Positions 1 through 8,964 of a DNA stretch of 64,000 nt are shown in pieces. Numbering within the stretch: the stretch's first letter is position 1; each line of letters starts with the position of its first letter. The DNA lies in NCBI RefSeq assembly GCF_050268245.1, contig NZ_JBNNGK010000001.1, forward strand, positions 248,001 to 312,000, written 5' to 3'. This DNA is from JBNNGK01 sp050268245 (GTDB lineage Bacteria > Pseudomonadota > Gammaproteobacteria > Enterobacterales > Enterobacteriaceae). The notes under the pieces were generated by a model. That model saw only the letters and a program-made list of their open reading frames with translations, ran no database searches and was not told where the DNA came from. A program made the translations under genes and the position numbers.

Positions 1-2
1 GG

Positions 3-671
3 CCAACTCAGGCGCAGCGCTGGCAGTGGCTTGAACAGGCTAAAGTCACCGTGCCACCGGGCGTACATGCGTCCTATTCCAACCTGGCTTACGATCTGCT
101 GGCCGATGCGCTATCACGCGCAGCAGGCAAGTCATACAACGCCCTGCTGCGGGAAAAGATCACCAGGCCACTGGGCATGGTCGACACGACACTGACGCCA
201 AGCGCCGAACAGTGTTCACGCCTGATGGTGGCCGCTACAGGATCAAGCGCATGTCGCAATACCACGGCGGCGGCGGGTAGCGGCGGTATTTACTCAACCC
301 CGCGCGATATTCAACGCTGGATGCAACAGTTCTTGTCGTCAAAAGCGAGCGGGCCTCGGAAAGCCACCGCCGCCAAAGAACAAACCATGTACTTCCAGCG
401 CCGCGATTTGGTGTCGTTAAAAGGTATGGACGTGCCGGGTGATGCGGATGCCTTGGGATTGGGTTGGGTCTACATGGCACCGAAGGACGGCCTGCCCGGC
501 ATGATTCAGAAGACCGGCGGCGGTGGCGGGTTTATCACTTATATGGCGATGTCGCCGCAGAACAACGTGGGTGTATTCGTGGTCGTCACGCGTTCCGAGT
601 TGACCCGCTTCACCAACATGAGCGATCCGGTCAATCGGCTAGTCGGTGATTTAGTCGCCAACAAAGGTTAA
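3..671 (+). CDS. ampH: D-alanyl-D-alanine carboxypeptidase/endopeptidase AmpH (3' part)
   Basis: C-terminal 222 residues of a serine beta-lactamase/penicillin-binding family protein; the frame is open to the window edge, so the true start lies outside and the GTG at 51 is internal. A YSN triad (the Y-x-N motif) sits near residue 25 of the fragment, and a KTG triad followed by five glycines lies near residue 165. The ending, with VVVTRSELTRF and NMSDPVN, matches what I remember of E. coli AmpH rather than AmpC. AmpH is a periplasmic, membrane-associated enzyme that trims peptidoglycan peptides and recycles muropeptides. An intrinsic terminator follows the stop. Family assignment is firm; AmpH versus another class C homologue is likely but rests on memory. 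Confidence 0.8.
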   Translation, partial: PTQAQRWQWLEQAKVTVPPGVHASYSNLAYDLLADALSRAAGKSYNALLREKITRPLGMVDTTLTPSAEQCSRLMVAATGSSACRNTTAAAGSGGIYSTPRDIQRWMQQFLSSKASGPRKATAAKEQTMYFQRRDLVSLKGMDVPGDADALGLGWVYMAPKDGLPGMIQKTGGGGGFITYMAMSPQNNVGVFVVVTRSELTRFTNMSDPVNRLVGDLVANKG

Positions 672-677
672 TCATCA

Positions 678-704
678 GGGCGCAGCAGCCTGCGCCCGTT
701 TTAT
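678..704 (+). terminator. Intrinsic terminator of ampH
   Basis: A perfect 8-bp stem GGGCGCAG/CTGCGCCC with a 4-nt loop at 678-697 is followed by GTTTTAT. It begins 6 nt after the ampH stop and lies just before the convergent hpaC stop. There is no T tract on the - strand side, so it probably serves ampH only. Confidence 0.8.
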
Positions 705-705
705 C

Positions 706-1221
706 TTACGCCAACGAGGCCATGGGGTGCATCACCGGATGAAAGTTGCGTTTGAAGTAAATCAAGCCGTGGCCTTGTTCACTGAGGATGATTTGCTTGA
801 TCTCAACCAGATAAACCTGATGCGTACCAATACTCTGAACCTGCACAATCTCCCCCTCCAGACTGGCGAGGGTATCACACAGGACGGGCTGGCCGAGTGG
901 GCCTTGCTGCCAGCTTTCCAGACGAAACCGTGCCTCCATGCTGACATCGGTCATCCCTGCGAAGTGGCGCGCCATCTGCTCCTGTTGATGATTGAGCACA
1001 TTGACGCACAGCGTGCCATTCTCTTGAAACACCGGGTTCATCGCGCTATTACGATTGATACACACCATCAAGGTCGGCGGGCTATCGGTCACCGAACACA
1101 CCGCCGTTGCGGTAATACCGCAGCGCCCGGCGGGGCCATCGGTCGTCACGATGTTGACCGCCGCAGACAGACTGGCCATCGCGTCACGAAAACGCAGTCG
1201 ATGTTCATTTTCCTGAGACAT
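706..1221 (-). CDS. hpaC: 4-hydroxyphenylacetate 3-monooxygenase, flavin reductase component
   Basis: NAD(P)H:flavin oxidoreductase that supplies reduced FAD to HpaB for ortho-hydroxylation of 4-hydroxyphenylacetate in the cytoplasm. The protein is 171 residues, the usual length, with the flavin-reductase fold signature ITATAVCSVTDSPP and CVNVLNH, and ends in GLIYFKRNFHPV as in E. coli HpaC. I chose the ATG at 1221 because the upstream in-frame GTG at 1233 sits inside the G-rich ribosome site. It lies 17 bp downstream of hpaB, so the two subunits form one transcript. Very close to E. coli HpaC. Confidence 0.93.
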   Translation of the reverse strand: MSQENEHRLRFRDAMASLSAAVNIVTTDGPAGRCGITATAVCSVTDSPPTLMVCINRNSAMNPVFQENGTLCVNVLNHQQEQMARHFAGMTDVSMEARFRLESWQQGPLGQPVLCDTLASLEGEIVQVQSIGTHQVYLVEIKQIILSEQGHGLIYFKRNFHPVMHPMASLA

Positions 1222-1238
1222 ACACCACCCCACTCGAA

Positions 1239-2801
1239 TTATTTCAATAAGTTATCTAACTGATTAATATCGGCGTTGTTATGCAAATGCGGCACCGTCC
1301 AGCCATGTTGATCGTAATCGGACAGGCACCGATCAACCATGTGCATCATGCTCTCCATGGCTCCGGAATTCTGCGCATGGCGTAGGCATTGCAAACGGAT
1401 CTCATCCTGGCTGCCGGCATAATTAATTTCATAAAGTTCGTGGCGGCCACCAAACTCGCTGCCAATCGCATCCCACATCAGCTTTAGGATCTTGATGCGC
1501 TCAACGTGATCCATGCCGTTCGATCCGCGCACGTACTGGGCGAGATACTTGTCGATCGCGGGGTTATTGATATCGCGTACGCTGGAAGGCAAATAGATCA
1601 GCCCACTGGTGACGTTTTTCTCAATGATATTTTTTACTTTGGTGTAAGCCATTGGCGCCATCACCCGGTAGGTTTGCAGCGGGGTAGAATCCGGCAGATA
1701 AGCACCGTTTTCCCACGCGGTCGCCTCCGCGCACATCGCATCGCTCAGTGACCAGAACAGATTGCGCCAGGCGACCACCTCACCTAAATCGGCCTGTACG
1801 CCGCGGAACTCCAGCACGCCGGTACACGCGAGGCTTTTTTGCAGCAACGCAGTGATGAAATCCATCTTCACCGCCAGCCGTGTGCATGCCTGCAACGGGA
1901 ACAGCCGCGCAAACCCGCCTTCAGTACTCCAACGGCGACAACGGTCAAAATCACGGTAGATCAGCACATTTTCCCAAGGGATCAGCACATGATCCATCAC
2001 CAGAATCGCATCGTTTTCATCAAACCGGCTAGACAGCGGATAATCGAAGGGCGATCCCGTCGCGCCCGCCGCCAATTCATAGGATGCACGGGAAATCAAC
2101 TTGATACCCTCGGCATCCATCGGTGCAACGAACATCAAGGCAAAATCTGGGTTATCACCCATCACCTGCGCCGAACCGAAGCCGATAAAATTGTAATGGG
2201 TGAGCGCCGAGTTGGTGGCAACCACTTTCGCACCGCTAACCACTATCCCGGCGTCGGTCTCTTTTTCGACCTGAATGTAAACGTCTTTCACCTCATTCAT
2301 CGGCTTATGCCGGTCAATTGGCGGGTTGACGATGGCATGGTTAAAGTACAGCCCCGTTTCCTGAATTCGCTGATACCAGCGGCGCGCATTGTCGTCAAAT
2401 TGCCCGTAAAATTCAGGATTAGCGCCTAATGCGCAGCCAAATGCGGCTTTATAGTCCGGCGTGCGCCCCATCCAGCCATAGCTTAGACGCGACCAGTCAG
2501 CGATAGCGTCTCGCTGCTGGCGCATCTCTTCTGGACTACGGGCGTAACGGAAGAATTTATGGGTATATCCCCCATTACCGGTATCGGTGCCCCAACACAA
2601 ACGATCCTGGCTCGCCGGGTCGTGCAGCGCGTCATACAGTTGCCCCATTGACGCTGCCGCGTTGCGAAAGGCGGGATGTGTCGTGACATCTTTCACCCGC
2701 TCACCGTAGATGTAAATTTCACGGCCATCTTGCAGGCTCTGCAAATATTCAGCCCCGGTAAACGGGCGCTTGGCATCGGCACGAAAATCTTCAGGTTTCA
2801 T
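1239..2801 (-). CDS. hpaB: 4-hydroxyphenylacetate 3-monooxygenase, oxygenase component
   Basis: FADH2-dependent aromatic hydroxylase converting 4-hydroxyphenylacetate to homoprotocatechuate with reduced flavin from HpaC. It is 520 residues, the family's usual length, beginning MKPEDFRADAKRPFTG and containing RASYELAAGATGSPFDYPLSSRFDENDA, described here as the 4-HPA hydroxylase core (residues ~240-267), without frame breaks. The start has GAGGATG about 8 nt upstream. It is first in a two-gene unit with hpaC, preceded by 234 bp that carry the likely promoter and a terminator-like hairpin. In E. coli HpaA activates this promoter, and hpaA is the next gene upstream here as well. Confidence 0.95.
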   Translation of the reverse strand: MKPEDFRADAKRPFTGAEYLQSLQDGREIYIYGERVKDVTTHPAFRNAAASMGQLYDALHDPASQDRLCWGTDTGNGGYTHKFFRYARSPEEMRQQRDAIADWSRLSYGWMGRTPDYKAAFGCALGANPEFYGQFDDNARRWYQRIQETGLYFNHAIVNPPIDRHKPMNEVKDVYIQVEKETDAGIVVSGAKVVATNSALTHYNFIGFGSAQVMGDNPDFALMFVAPMDAEGIKLISRASYELAAGATGSPFDYPLSSRFDENDAILVMDHVLIPWENVLIYRDFDRCRRWSTEGGFARLFPLQACTRLAVKMDFITALLQKSLACTGVLEFRGVQADLGEVVAWRNLFWSLSDAMCAEATAWENGAYLPDSTPLQTYRVMAPMAYTKVKNIIEKNVTSGLIYLPSSVRDINNPAIDKYLAQYVRGSNGMDHVERIKILKLMWDAIGSEFGGRHELYEINYAGSQDEIRLQCLRHAQNSGAMESMMHMVDRCLSDYDQHGWTVPHLHNNADINQLDNLLK

Positions 2802-3035
2802 TAAGTCATCCTCATAACCGGCTTGATAAAAGGCCGTTGGCTGGCCTTTTGTTAATACAATGTTTTATTTTGGTTTAGTAATTGAAGCTGTCAAACACGG
2901 TTTCGAGAAGTGACTTTCGCGGTAATCGCCGGTACTTTTCAGCGTTGTTGGCCGTTATGGTGGCAAAGTGTGATTGCGCTCAGCCAGAGAACGACAAGCC
3001 CGCTGCCAGTGACAAGTTAGAAAGGCGGTTGAGCG
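2802..3035 (-). promoter_or_regulatory. hpaA-hpaBC intergenic region with terminator-like hairpin
   Basis: At 2828-2850 the arms AAAAGGCC and GGCCTTTT enclose a 7-nt loop, an A-tract/T-tract hairpin able to act on either strand. It is only 27 nt upstream of the hpaB ATG, too close for a promoter to fit between. Either it ends hpaA transcripts and hpaBC starts at its edge (a -10-like GTATTAA is at 2851-2857), or it attenuates hpaBC leader RNA. The rest of the gap should hold the HpaA-activated promoter, but I cannot define the site. Confidence 0.5.
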
Positions 3036-3917
3036 TTAGCGTGAACGATAACGGGATGGCGAGCACCCTTCCAACCGATTAAAGAAGCGGGCGAAGTAAG
3101 CAGGATCTTTAAAGCCTAAGTGATAAGCCGTTTCGTGCACCGTGCAGGCACTGAATAATAACAGCCGCTTCGCCTCGCGCAGTAACCGGTCGAAGATCAA
3201 TCGTTTAGGTGAGCGGTTGGCAAAGCGCCGACACAGATCGTTCAAGCGAGATTCCGTTACCCCTAGCGCCTGCGCATAGTCAGGCACCGGCAAATGCTCG
3301 CGGAAACGCTCATCGACCAGCTTGTTGAAACGCTGGAATAATTGCAGCTCTCCGCGCATGCCGGTCGCTGCCGCCTCTTCCAGTTTGGTATTGCGTAACA
3401 ACAGCGCAAACACCGCCTGTGCCAACAATGGCAGCGTTTGCTCACGGCTGGCAAAATCGCTGGCGCATTCATGGCGGATCAACGCCCAGTAATGGCTCAG
3501 CGCGGTTAATGCCTGCGGCGCATCGGCCAATGACAAACAGATTCCCGGTATATCCTGCGCCAAATGGCTGCCTGGGTATAACCGCGCCAGCAGCGGCCAA
3601 ATCAACTCCTGACGCACCGTCAGCACATGACCATCGCTGTCCGGCTCGGTGAAAAAAGCATGTGGCACCGATGGCGGCGTCAGAATAAAGAGCGGTGCCT
3701 GCACCGAGTAGTGCTGATCGTCCAACTGCAGTTCAATTTTGCCGGTTTCCAGACAATGCAGTTGAAAGAAACGATCGTGCCAATGCACCTGCATATCACG
3801 GCCGAAAAACGCCGCCAGCCCGGCAAAAGTTTCATAATGCACGTCATCTGCGGCATAACGCGCATCGTATTCCTTACTGATATCGATGTTGGCGATAAAA
3901 CCGGTCTGCTTCTGCAC
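3036..3917 (-). CDS. hpaA: AraC-family activator of hpaBC
   Basis: DNA-binding regulator of 293 residues: an N-terminal cupin-like sensor domain (residues ~15-140, with WHDRFFQLHCLETG) and a C-terminal AraC helix-turn-helix pair ending ETAYHLGFKDPAYFARFFNRLEG. In E. coli W, HpaA binds 4-hydroxyphenylacetate and activates hpaBC. I chose the GTG at 3917 (VQKQTGF) because AGGAG lies about 8 nt upstream and any longer frame runs back into hpaX. It is 31 nt downstream of hpaX and probably cotranscribed with it. Assignment rests on family plus location. Confidence 0.88.
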   Translation of the reverse strand: MQKQTGFIANIDISKEYDARYAADDVHYETFAGLAAFFGRDMQVHWHDRFFQLHCLETGKIELQLDDQHYSVQAPLFILTPPSVPHAFFTEPDSDGHVLTVRQELIWPLLARLYPGSHLAQDIPGICLSLADAPQALTALSHYWALIRHECASDFASREQTLPLLAQAVFALLLRNTKLEEAAATGMRGELQLFQRFNKLVDERFREHLPVPDYAQALGVTESRLNDLCRRFANRSPKRLIFDRLLREAKRLLLFSACTVHETAYHLGFKDPAYFARFFNRLEGCSPSRYRSR

Positions 3918-3948
3918 CCTATGATCTCCTGTGGTTTGAGCCCAGCGA

Positions 3949-5316
3949 CTAGGCGGCCGCCCGCGGGCGTGACGCAGGCATCGGGATCCGCCACACCAGC
4001 AGTGCCCCGATAAGCAGCAACCCCGCGATAAAATACAATCCGGCGTTAAAACTGCCGGTAACATCCTTGAACCAGCCGATCAGTAACGGACTGACCGCCG
4101 ATCCCATATTGCCCGTGGCATTGATCACCGCGATCCCAACCGCGCGCGCTTCTAGGCTGATCGATTGATCCGGCGTGGTCCAGAAGATCGCCATCGCGGT
4201 AAACGAACCGACCGACGCCATAATGATGCCCAACAGTTGCATCAAGCTGTGGTGGCTCACGGAAGCTAACAGCCAACCGGCGGCGGCAAACAGATAGGGC
4301 AGCGCGGTATGATGTTTACGCTCTTGCAACCGATCGGAACGTTTACTCCACCACACCATACCTGCAATAGTGCAGACCTGCGGGATCGCCGCCAACATGC
4401 CAATCACCACATTGCTGCTGCCCTGATTGAAGCTCTGCAAGATCTGCGGCGTCCAAATATTGATGGCGCTCAGGGTATTGGTCAGACAAAAGTAAGCCAG
4501 CGTATACATCAGCACGATCGGCGTGAAAATTTCGCGCCATAGGCTGCGCTGTTGCCCGGCTTGCTGGCTGCGCGGCCCCGACTGCACTAACGTCAGCTTA
4601 TCCGCCTCCATCATCGCCCGCAGGCTGGTTTTTTCTTCTGTGGTGAGCCACTTGGCCTTCTCCGGTGTATCGTCGAGATAGAACCAGACCACCACCCCAA
4701 GCAGCACCGAAGGAATGCCCTCCAGCAAGAATAACCACTGCCACCCCTTGAGATTCAGCAAGCCATCCATCGCTAGAATGTAGCCGGAAACCAACGAACC
4801 GATTGCCATCGTCACCGGCATGGCGATCATAAACAGCGCATTGGCGCGGGCGCGGTAGAACGCCGGGAACCAATAGGTGAGATACACCAATATGCCGGGT
4901 AAAAAACCGGCTTCGGTGATGCCGACGATCATACGCAAAATGTACAGGCTGGTTGGCCCGGTGGCGAACAGCGTGCAGGTGGACGCGATGCCCCACAGGA
5001 CCATGATGGTCGCGATCCAACGGCGCGCGCCGACGATGCTCAACATCATGTTACTGGGGATGCCAAAAATCACGTAGGTGACGTAAAACAGCGTCGCCGC
5101 CAACCCGAACAGGGTTGAGCTTAGTCCAAGATCTTGCCCCATGGTTAACCCGGCAAAACCAATGTTGATACGATCGAGGAAAGAAAATACAAACAGCACA
5201 AACAAAAAAACGATCAACCGCCGAAATAACTTTTTAATCACCGATTGCTCGGCGGCGGTTAACGCGTTGTGTTGCTGCGCCGGATTGGCCGACGCGATCG
5301 CATCAACGTGGTTCAT
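3949..5316 (-). CDS. hpaX: 4-hydroxyphenylacetate permease (MFS)
   Basis: Inner-membrane major-facilitator transporter of 455 residues with about 12 hydrophobic segments, of the anion:cation symporter (phthalate permease-like) branch. It carries RINIGFAGLTMGQDLGLS in the first helix region and GITEAGFLPGILVYLTYWFP near residue 130. The ATG at 5316 (MNHVDAI) lies one base after the hpaI stop (TGATATG), implying translational coupling; a longer frame starting at 5439 would overlap hpaI and has no support. Position between hpaI and hpaA is as in the E. coli cluster, supporting 4-hydroxyphenylacetate uptake. Confidence 0.9.
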   Translation of the reverse strand: MNHVDAIASANPAQQHNALTAAEQSVIKKLFRRLIVFLFVLFVFSFLDRINIGFAGLTMGQDLGLSSTLFGLAATLFYVTYVIFGIPSNMMLSIVGARRWIATIMVLWGIASTCTLFATGPTSLYILRMIVGITEAGFLPGILVYLTYWFPAFYRARANALFMIAMPVTMAIGSLVSGYILAMDGLLNLKGWQWLFLLEGIPSVLLGVVVWFYLDDTPEKAKWLTTEEKTSLRAMMEADKLTLVQSGPRSQQAGQQRSLWREIFTPIVLMYTLAYFCLTNTLSAINIWTPQILQSFNQGSSNVVIGMLAAIPQVCTIAGMVWWSKRSDRLQERKHHTALPYLFAAAGWLLASVSHHSLMQLLGIIMASVGSFTAMAIFWTTPDQSISLEARAVGIAVINATGNMGSAVSPLLIGWFKDVTGSFNAGLYFIAGLLLIGALLVWRIPMPASRPRAAA

Positions 5317-5317
5317 A

Positions 5318-6112
5318 TCAGTAAACCCCAGAGACGTTTGATGGCGGTGGGTTGCGCTTGAAGCGGCTGGCCAACGTTTCGGCGGCGCGCGCCAATAGCG
5401 TGGTATCCACACCCACGGCGACAAACAGCGCGCCAGCATCCAGATAATGCTGCGCCAGCTCAGGTTGAGCCATCAGGATACCCGGTGCTTTACCCGCAGC
5501 AACGATGCGCGCAATGGCATCATCAATGGTGCGTTGCACCTGCGGATGTTGTGGGTTACCGGCGAACCCCATGTCGGCACTGAGATCTGCCGGGCCGATA
5601 AACACTCCATCCACCCCGTCGACCTGCAAAATGGCATCCAGATTCTTTACCGCTTCACGGGTTTCTATCTGCACCAGCACGCACATTTGCGCATCGGCAT
5701 CCTGTAAATAGTTCGGTACCCGGTTCCAGCGTGACGCTCGCGCCAGAGCGCTCCCTACGCCGCGTATACCTTGCGGTGGGTAGCGCGTCGCCCGCACCGC
5801 ATCTTGCGCCTGTTTAGCATTCTGGATCATCGGGATCAGCAACGTTTGCGCTCCGACATCCAGCAATTGCTTGATCATCACCGCATCGTTCCACGCTGGG
5901 CGTACGATCGGCTGCACCGGGTACGCAGCCAACGCCTGTAACTGACTCAATACCGTCGGCACCGTGTTTGGCGCGTGCTCACCATCGATCAACAGCCAGT
6001 CAAAACCCGCGCCGGCCAACAGTTCAGCGCTATAACTGCTGCATAATCCGAGCCACAGACCGATCTGCGGGCGTTTTTCCTCTATCGCCTGCTTGAAGTG
6101 ATTAATTAGCAT
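5318..6112 (-). CDS. hpaI: 4-hydroxy-2-oxoheptanedioate aldolase
   Basis: Class II pyruvate-dependent aldolase that ends the meta-cleavage pathway, splitting 4-hydroxy-2-oxoheptane-1,7-dioate into pyruvate and succinic semialdehyde. It is 264 residues. The active-site His lies in DGEHAPN, the Arg in PIVRPAW, and the metal ligands in QIETREAV and GPADLSADMG. The ATG at 6112 has GGGAGGGG about 9 nt upstream; the longer frame from 6151 adds an unrelated 13-residue leader. It sits between hpaH and hpaX. Confidence 0.94.
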   Translation of the reverse strand: MLINHFKQAIEEKRPQIGLWLGLCSSYSAELLAGAGFDWLLIDGEHAPNTVPTVLSQLQALAAYPVQPIVRPAWNDAVMIKQLLDVGAQTLLIPMIQNAKQAQDAVRATRYPPQGIRGVGSALARASRWNRVPNYLQDADAQMCVLVQIETREAVKNLDAILQVDGVDGVFIGPADLSADMGFAGNPQHPQVQRTIDDAIARIVAAGKAPGILMAQPELAQHYLDAGALFVAVGVDTTLLARAAETLASRFKRNPPPSNVSGVY

Positions 6113-6154
6113 GGTGTATTCCCCTCCCTGATTGGCGGTGGTGGCGAACAAACA

Positions 6155-6958
6155 TTAGACAAAGCGACAACTGATGCAGCCCAGCGGACCATAATCTACA
6201 TGAAAGGTGTCACCGCGCCGCGCGGGAACGGGTCGGGTGAACGAGCCGCCGAGAATGATTTGCCCGGCCTCCAACGCGACGTCATGAGGGAACAATTTAT
6301 TGGCCAGCCAAGCGACACCGTTGGCCGGATGGTTGAGCACCGCCGCCGCCACGCCGGACTCTTCAATCACCCCGTTGCGATACAACAATGCGGCTACCCA
6401 GCGTAGATCCTCCCGATCGGGCTTGATCGGCCGCCCGCCTATCACCACACCGGCATTGGCGGCGTTGTCAGCAATGGTGTCGAACACTTTGCGCGGCCGC
6501 TGGGTGTGCGGATCCACGTTATGGCTGCGCGCATCGATAATCTCCAGCGCTGGGATCACATAGTCCGTCGCGTTGTAGACATCAAACAGGGTACAGTTTG
6601 GCCCGCGCAACGGTTTCGCCAGCACAAATGCCAGTTCCACCTCAACCCGTGGCACAATAAAACGCGCGATCGGTATATCACTGCCGTCGTTAAAGAACAT
6701 ATCGTCGAGCAAGGCGCCGTAATCTGGCTCGCTAATCTGCGAACTGACCTGCATCGCGCGTGACGTCAGGCCAATCTTGTGCCCTTTAAGCTGACGCCCC
6801 TCGGCAATCTTCAGCGCGACCCACTGCCGCTGTATCGCATAGGCATCTTCGAGGGTGATCTCCGGGTGATCGAGCGACAGCGCGCGGATCTGCTCGCGGC
6901 GTTGCTCCGCCTGATGTAAACGCTGGACGGCGCGACTTAATACCTCTTTATCTAGCAT
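6155..6958 (-). CDS. hpaH: 2-oxo-hept-4-ene-1,7-dioate hydratase
   Basis: Metal-dependent hydratase of the fumarylacetoacetase/MhpD superfamily, adding water to 2-oxohept-4-ene-1,7-dioate. Its 267 residues equal the E. coli enzyme. The probable Mg-binding acids are in RVEVELAF (E-x-E, ~106-108) and in PALEIIDAR (~139). GHKIGLTSRAMQ near residue 60 is typical of the hydratases. It starts 9 nt after the hpaF stop. Confidence 0.94.
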   Translation of the reverse strand: MLDKEVLSRAVQRLHQAEQRREQIRALSLDHPEITLEDAYAIQRQWVALKIAEGRQLKGHKIGLTSRAMQVSSQISEPDYGALLDDMFFNDGSDIPIARFIVPRVEVELAFVLAKPLRGPNCTLFDVYNATDYVIPALEIIDARSHNVDPHTQRPRKVFDTIADNAANAGVVIGGRPIKPDREDLRWVAALLYRNGVIEESGVAAAVLNHPANGVAWLANKLFPHDVALEAGQIILGGSFTRPVPARRGDTFHVDYGPLGCISCRFV

Positions 6959-6967
6959 TGATCCCCC

Positions 6968-7354
6968 TTATGCTTTGCCAAACAGCGCGTGCACGTTGTT
7001 TTGTTTGTAATTCAGTTGCGGATCCAACTCTTCGATCGTGAAAGAGAGCGCTAAATAACGACTGGCCATCAGCGCTGCAAAATGCTGTTTGATCACAATA
7101 AACAGCCGCTCGCCAACCTGTTGACGGCTTTCCAAGCTCCGACCGTGACCAATTTTTAACGTCATATGAACAAAGGCGTAATCATGTTGCCCATCCGCCA
7201 TTTGCCAGGTATCCAGCCAAATAGCGCGGCTGCGAACGCCTGCCAGCGGAAAGATGCCGGTTTCCGCTAGCGCCTGGTTCACCTTGGCGAACAGCGCAGG
7301 TAAATCGGCTTCGTGACGGAGGTTGTCAGTACATTCAGCGTAAAAATGGGGCAT
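6968..7354 (-). CDS. hpaF: 5-carboxymethyl-2-hydroxymuconate delta-isomerase
   Basis: Small trimeric tautomerase-superfamily isomerase of 128 residues acting after HpaE in homoprotocatechuate meta-cleavage. The catalytic Pro follows the initiator Met (MPHFYAEC). The protein keeps the central stretch DTWQMADGQHDYAFVHMTLKIG and the ending LNYKQNNVHALFGKA. It is 8 nt downstream of hpaD in the same operon. Confidence 0.94.
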   Translation of the reverse strand: MPHFYAECTDNLRHEADLPALFAKVNQALAETGIFPLAGVRSRAIWLDTWQMADGQHDYAFVHMTLKIGHGRSLESRQQVGERLFIVIKQHFAALMASRYLALSFTIEELDPQLNYKQNNVHALFGKA

Positions 7355-7362
7355 ACGGCACC

Positions 7363-8220
7363 TCAGGAGTGAGCAGAGAGAGGAAATATCGCGTTTACCT
7401 GCCCGGTACCGGAACTGGCGAACAGCGGAGTAATAAACTCGACCCTGCCGTCGTAGTGGTCCCAGCCGAGCAAGCCCAGCAGCATCACGGTGTCATGCAT
7501 GTTGCCTTCGCCGTAGCAGTAATCGGCATATTCCGGCAACATCGCGCAAAACTCACGGAAACGCCCCTCTTGCCACAGTTTCACTACCCGCTGATCCATC
7601 TGTTGGTCGAACTGGCGGGTATAGCTGTTCATGCCCTCTTCCGCGCGTTGATCGTCGATAAAACGGTGTGACAGCGAACCGCTGGCCAACACCGCCACGC
7701 AGCCATCATAGTGTTCGATAGCGGTTTTAATCGCTTCGCCAAGGCGGCGACTATCAGCGAAGTCGTGCACGGTGCAAAAGGCCGAGATCGAAATCACTTT
7801 AAAATGTCGATCGCTGTTCATGTAGCGCATCGGCACCAGCGTGCCGTACTCCAGCTTCAGGCTGGGGATCTTATGCGCCTTGGCGCGTACCCCCAGCTTG
7901 CAGGCTTCATCGGCAATCATCTGACCCAGTTGCGGGTTGCCGTCGTATTCGTAAGTCATGTCACGAATAAAATGCGGTAGCTCGTTGCTGGTATAGACTC
8001 CTTCAAAAAGCGCACTGCAATTAATGTGATAGGCGCTGTTCACCAACCAGTGAGTATCAAACACAATAATGGTATCGACGCCCTTTTCACGACAGCGGGC
8101 GCTGATCTCCTTGTGACCCTCGATCGCCGCCTGACGGCATCCGTGGTGTTTGCCCGGAAGCTCCGAGAGATACATCGATGGAACGTGCGTAATCTTGGCC
8201 GCTAAGGCTAATGTGCCCAT
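7363..8220 (-). CDS. hpaD: 3,4-dihydroxyphenylacetate 2,3-dioxygenase
   Basis: Extradiol (LigB-type) Fe(II) ring-cleavage dioxygenase that opens homoprotocatechuate to 5-carboxymethyl-2-hydroxymuconate semialdehyde. It is 285 residues, about two longer than E. coli HpaD, and reads almost identically: KITHVPSMYLSELPGK, FDTHWLVNSAYHINC, SGSLSHRFIDDQRAEEGMNS and YCYGEGNMHDTVMLLG. The start ATG directly follows a G-rich site. Unlike in E. coli, the gap to hpaE upstream is about 740 bp and filled with a palindromic repeat array. Confidence 0.95.
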   Translation of the reverse strand: MGTLALAAKITHVPSMYLSELPGKHHGCRQAAIEGHKEISARCREKGVDTIIVFDTHWLVNSAYHINCSALFEGVYTSNELPHFIRDMTYEYDGNPQLGQMIADEACKLGVRAKAHKIPSLKLEYGTLVPMRYMNSDRHFKVISISAFCTVHDFADSRRLGEAIKTAIEHYDGCVAVLASGSLSHRFIDDQRAEEGMNSYTRQFDQQMDQRVVKLWQEGRFREFCAMLPEYADYCYGEGNMHDTVMLLGLLGWDHYDGRVEFITPLFASSGTGQVNAIFPLSAHS

Positions 8221-8227
8221 AATTTCC

Positions 8228-8940
8228 CCCTTCCCAATATCGGAGCCATCGCCAGATTGCCGCGCCCGTTGGATGACGAATATTGCCTACAGGCTGGCCG
8301 CGCATGCCCGGCCACTACGCTGAATTTGAGCGGGGGTGGCGTTATGGTGCACTGCGTAACCACCTCGTCGGGGTGTGGCACGCCGCGCCCGTTGGGTGAC
8401 GCATATTGCTCACAGACTGGCCGGGCATGCCCGGCCACTACGCTGAATTTGAGCGGGGGTGGCGTTATGGCGCACTGCGTAACCACCTCGTAGGGGCGTG
8501 GCATGCCGCGCCCGTTGAGTGACGCATATTGCCTACAGGCTGGCCGGGCATGCCCGGCCACTACGCTGAACCTGAACGCAGGTGGCGTTATGGTGCACTG
8601 CGTAACCACCTCGTCGAGGCGTGGCACGCCGCGCCCGTTGGATGATAAATACTGCTCACAGGCTGGCCGGGCATGCCCGGCCACTACGCTGAACCTGAAC
8701 GCAGGTGGCGTTATGGTGCACTGCGTAACCACCTCGTAGGGGCGTGGCACGCCTCGCCCGTTGGATGACGAATATTGCCTACAGGCTGGCCGGGCATACC
8801 CGGCCACTACGCTGAACCTGAACGCAGGTGGCGTTATGGTGCACTGCGTAACCACCTCGTAGGGGCGTGGCATGCCGCGCCCGTTGGATGATAAATACTG
8901 CCTACAGGCTGGCCGGGCACGCCCGGCCACTGCGCGGGCG
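8228..8940. repeat. Palindromic repeat array, six 123-bp periods, inside the hpa operon
   Basis: Six copies of GGCCGGGCATGCCCGGCC or close variants start at 8296, 8419, 8542, 8665, 8788 and 8911, exactly 123 bp apart. Each alternates with a second near-palindrome of the type GGGCGTGGCATGCCGCGCCC. The spacer (with GTTATGGTGCACTGCGTAACC, 21 bp, in most units) is also conserved, so whole 123-bp units have been duplicated. The array lies between hpaE and hpaD, which share a direction, so any operon transcript must cross it. Because 123 is divisible by three, long frames run through it, but they have no independent coding support. Confidence 0.93.
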
Positions 8941-8964
8941 GTGTATGAGTCTAAAAACATCGCG

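Noticed and set aside
727..1263. 178-residue + strand frame opposite hpaC
   Set aside because: It is the antisense shadow of a well-supported hpaC and shows no family features.
8228..8940. Possible CRISPR array because of the regular period
   Set aside because: The repeats are palindromic and the intervening DNA is itself repeated, not unique; no cas genes are present.
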